Source: Actinomycetes bacterium (GTDB taxonomy: Bacteria; Actinomycetota; Coriobacteriia; Anaerosomatales; JAJZPX01). Taken from it: a stretch of DNA of 7,475 nucleotides. Within the stretch, counting starts at the first letter, position 1, and the number at the start of each line of letters is the position of its first letter. The position numbers and the translations under genes are program-made. The stretch spans positions 1 through 7,475 of the forward strand of contig JAJZPX010000093.1 in NCBI GenBank assembly GCA_021811025.1, in the 5' to 3' direction. A model generated the notes under the pieces. The model worked only from the letters and a program-made list of their open reading frames with translations, did no database searches and had not been told where the DNA came from. This document shows, piece after piece, positions 5,680-7,475 of this stretch.

Positions 5680-7025
5680 GACGCATCCTTTCCCTGGCGT
5701 GGCTCGACGTCACGCAGATCCTTCGCAGCCGCGGGCAGCTCGTGAGCGTCGTCATCCTGCCCGTCCTGCTGACGTTCGTGTTCGGCATGGCGTTCGGTGC
5801 GAAGTCGGCGACGACCGTGAAGGTGGCGTTCGCCGACGGCGACGGGACGGCGCGCTCGCGCGAGGTCGGGCGGTTGCTGGCTGCGAGCCCCGGCCTCTCG
5901 GTGGAGACGACGTCCGAGGCGGCCGCGCGCAAGCTCGTGGCCGACCACAAGGCCGTCGCGGCGGTCGTCGTGGCGCCGGAATTCGGACGGGCGTTCGCAG
6001 GCGCCTCCGCGCAGGCCCTGAAGCCCGCGCCGCACGCGCCGGTCACCATCGCCACGGACCCGGAGTCGCAGCAGCAGGCGATGGCCGTGCGCGAGGTCGT
6101 CGACGGCATCGCGACGAGGCTGTCCGCCGACGCTCTCGCGGCGGAGCACGCGTATGCGACGGTCGGAGAGGTGCGGCAGGATTTCCTCGCCAAGCCGCTG
6201 GTCATCCCCGGGAACGACCCGCGGAACGAGCTGCTGCCCGCCGGCAAGGCGGTGAGAGACTACGACGCCCACGCGGAGGCGCAGATGGCGTCGTACTTCC
6301 CGTACCTGAAGCAGCTGCCGGCGCTCGAGTCGCTGTACGCGACGGCCGACGCGCGGTGGGAGCCGGTGCCGCCGGTGAACGTCGTGGCGGAGGCGGTGAC
6401 GCCGTCGAAGGTGCGCGGCGACTCGATCACGGCCGAGGGCAACACGCAGTACTCGATGGGCTTCGTCGTGATGTTCGTGATGATGACGGCGATGACGGCC
6501 GCGGGCGGGATCCTCGAGGAGCGCGAGTTCGGGACGCTGCGGCGCCTGCTCACGACACCGCTCACGCGCGGCGGGCTGCTCGGCGGCAAGGTCCTCGGCG
6601 TGTGGCTGTCGGCGGCGCTGCAGGCCGCGATCCTGATCGGCCTGGGCGTCCTCGCGTTCCGCGTGCCGTGGGGCGACGATCCGGTGGCGCTGCTCGCCGT
6701 GCTCGGCGCGTACCTGCTCGCCGCGACCGGGATCGGCGTGCTTGCCTCGTCGCTCGTCCGCACGCGCTCGCAGCTCGCGGCGATCAGCTCGATCGCCGCG
6801 GTGGCGCTGTCGATGCTCGGGGGCTGCTACTGGCCGATCGACATCGTCTCCCCGGCGATGCAGCACGTGGCGATGGTGACGCCGACGGGGTGGGCGATGC
6901 GCGGCCTCACCGACGTCGTCGTGCGCCACCAGGGACTCGAGGCGGCGTCGCTGCCGTGCGCGGTGCTGCTCGGGATCGCCGCGCTCACGATCGGCTTAGG
7001 CGTGTGGAAGACGCGCTTCGAATAG
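5676..7025 (+). CDS. ABC-2 type transporter permease, second of pair
   Basis: This 449-residue membrane subunit has the same architecture as its upstream neighbour: a first membrane segment at about 21-41, an extracytoplasmic domain at about 42-256, a coupling segment EEREFGTLRRLLTTPLTRG (281-299), then further membrane segments to the C-terminus. Its external domain is about 40 residues longer than in permease 1. The extra sequence falls near 165-245 and is Pro- and aromatic-containing. The start is GTG at 5676, overlapping the previous stop as GTGA. No strong Shine-Dalgarno site is visible (GAGG at 5661-5664 only), so initiation is probably by translational coupling. The frame is open much further upstream, to about 5193, but that part lies over permease 1 and is not coding. 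MRRILSLAWLDVTQILRSRG is a typical N-terminus for this family, which supports the start. Confidence 0.93.
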   Translation: MRRILSLAWLDVTQILRSRGQLVSVVILPVLLTFVFGMAFGAKSATTVKVAFADGDGTARSREVGRLLAASPGLSVETTSEAAARKLVADHKAVAAVVVAPEFGRAFAGASAQALKPAPHAPVTIATDPESQQQAMAVREVVDGIATRLSADALAAEHAYATVGEVRQDFLAKPLVIPGNDPRNELLPAGKAVRDYDAHAEAQMASYFPYLKQLPALESLYATADARWEPVPPVNVVAEAVTPSKVRGDSITAEGNTQYSMGFVVMFVMMTAMTAAGGILEEREFGTLRRLLTTPLTRGGLLGGKVLGVWLSAALQAAILIGLGVLAFRVPWGDDPVALLAVLGAYLLAATGIGVLASSLVRTRSQLAAISSIAAVALSMLGGCYWPIDIVSPAMQHVAMVTPTGWAMRGLTDVVVRHQGLEAASLPCAVLLGIAALTIGLGVWKTRFE

Positions 7026-7039
7026 CGCCGGCGGACCGG

Positions 7040-7048
7040 TGCTATACT
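7040..7048 (+). promoter_or_regulatory. Extended -10 promoter of the tRNA gene
   Basis: TGCTATACT combines an extended TGN element with TATACT, five of six bases of the TATAAT consensus. It sits 14 bases before the mature tRNA 5' end, a suitable place for transcription to start within a few bases of the tRNA. No good -35 box stands at the right distance, which is common for extended -10 promoters. Confidence 0.6.
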
Positions 7049-7062
7049 TACGCGTCGCGTAC

Positions 7063-7137
7063 GGGCGAGTGGCGCAACGGGAGCGCATCGGCTTTGCAAG
7101 CCGGGGGTTGAGGGTTCGAATCCCTTCTCGTCCACCA
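7063..7137 (+). tRNA. tRNA-Ala (anticodon UGC)
   Basis: A complete 75-base cloverleaf can be folded by hand. The acceptor stem GGGCGAG pairs with CTCGTCC and includes a G3:U70 wobble, the main alanyl-tRNA synthetase identity element. The D arm is GCGC/GCGC. The anticodon stem TCGGC/GCCGG holds loop TTTGCAA, giving anticodon TGC. The T arm is GAGGG with loop TTCGAAT and CCCTT. The discriminator is A and the 3' CCA is encoded (7135-7137). It reads GCA and probably other GCN alanine codons. It stands alone, away from any rRNA operon visible here, with its own promoter and a following hairpin. Confidence 0.96.
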
Positions 7138-7147
7138 GATATCCAGC

Positions 7148-7176
7148 GGGGCCCTGACGCTCGTCGTCGGGGCTCC
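7148..7176 (+). terminator. Hairpin terminator after tRNA-Ala
   Basis: GGGGCCCTGACG (7148-7159) pairs with CGTCGGGGCTCC (7165-7176) over 12 bp, including two G:U pairs, around a 5-base loop. It starts 10 bases after the tRNA CCA end. The downstream GTCTCAATT is only weakly T-rich, so termination is likely but not ideal by the classic model. Confidence 0.6.
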
Positions 7177-7300
7177 GTCTCAATTCCCGAAGGGCACACC
7201 CGGCGCGCTCGTCCGGCAGCTTCTCCCCACGCGTTTCGTTCGGGGAAGTCAGGGAGATACTGGACGCGTCGTTGGAGGGGAACGGCCCCGGAGGTGCGTG

Positions 7301-7475
7301 ATGCGTGAACGAGTCCTGTCCGCCTTACGCAGTTGGGCTCCCGTAGCCATCGGGTTGACGGCGGTGTGCGTCCTGGTCTACGCCGCCGCGCAACATGGCC
7401 TTCGCTCGAGCCTCGACGACCCCCAGCTGCAGTTCGCCCAGGACGCCGCCTCGCGGCTCGTCGACGGCATTAGCG
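7301..7475 (+). CDS. Membrane-anchored protein of unknown function, N-terminal fragment
   Basis: The first 58 codons are visible before the window ends. The ATG follows GGAGG (7290-7294) by six bases, and the frame stays open to the edge. The protein starts MRERVLSALRSWAPVAIGLT: a short basic N-terminus and a membrane segment at about 13-30, with the rest probably extracytoplasmic. The segment DDPQLQFAQDAASRL (39-53) resembles, from memory and unchecked, a conserved NDPQIQ-A-DAA motif just after the membrane anchor of some uncharacterised membrane or sensor proteins. A weak GATACT -10-like element lies at 7256-7261. The function cannot be assigned from this fragment. Confidence 0.75.
   Translation, partial: MRERVLSALRSWAPVAIGLTAVCVLVYAAAQHGLRSSLDDPQLQFAQDAASRLVDGIS

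Noticed and set aside
6827..7199. Minus-strand frames across the tRNA (GFEPSTPGLQSRC and GGREGIRTLNPRLAKP type sequences)
   Set aside because: These are familiar spurious translations of the antisense of tRNA genes, often mis-annotated as proteins.

Overview
The window is very GC-rich DNA. It has strong Shine-Dalgarno sites, frequent GTG starts, and long non-coding open frames antisense to real genes, as expected at high GC. This suits a high-GC bacterium. An actinobacterial (Actinomycetota) origin is my best guess, but no marker gene here fixes it.

Left half, minus strand (3226 down to 153): a nitrogen and ion-transport cluster. An intact Amt ammonium channel gene comes first. One base after its stop is a 39-codon frame that I read as a PII (GlnB/GlnK) signal-transduction gene carrying an in-frame internal deletion of about 73 codons. 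It keeps the first ~16-17 residues and the last ~23, and the middle with the T-loop is missing. After a 73-bp gap with a perfect 11-bp GC hairpin comes a CPA2/Kef-type monovalent cation:proton antiporter without cytoplasmic nucleotide-binding domains. Positions 1-152 hold no confident gene.

Right half, plus strand (3520-7025): a divergently transcribed three-gene ABC-2 exporter operon, made of one ATPase and two paralogous permeases with large extracytoplasmic loops. Its genes lie 6 bp apart and then overlap by 4 bp. The 293-bp divergent intergenic region must carry both promoters, but I could not identify either one convincingly.

Right end: a solitary tRNA-Ala(UGC) gene with encoded CCA and the G3:U70 identity pair follows the exporter. 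It has an extended -10 promoter and a terminator-like hairpin. The start of a membrane-anchored protein of unknown function then runs off the window.

The most notable feature is the miniature PII frame. The Amt channel keeps the C-terminal tail that normally docks PII, but the PII gene next to it lacks the T-loop that would dock, the ATP/2-oxoglutarate site and most of the fold. It is either a real and probably recent deletion, an assembly collapse, or a retained micropeptide.
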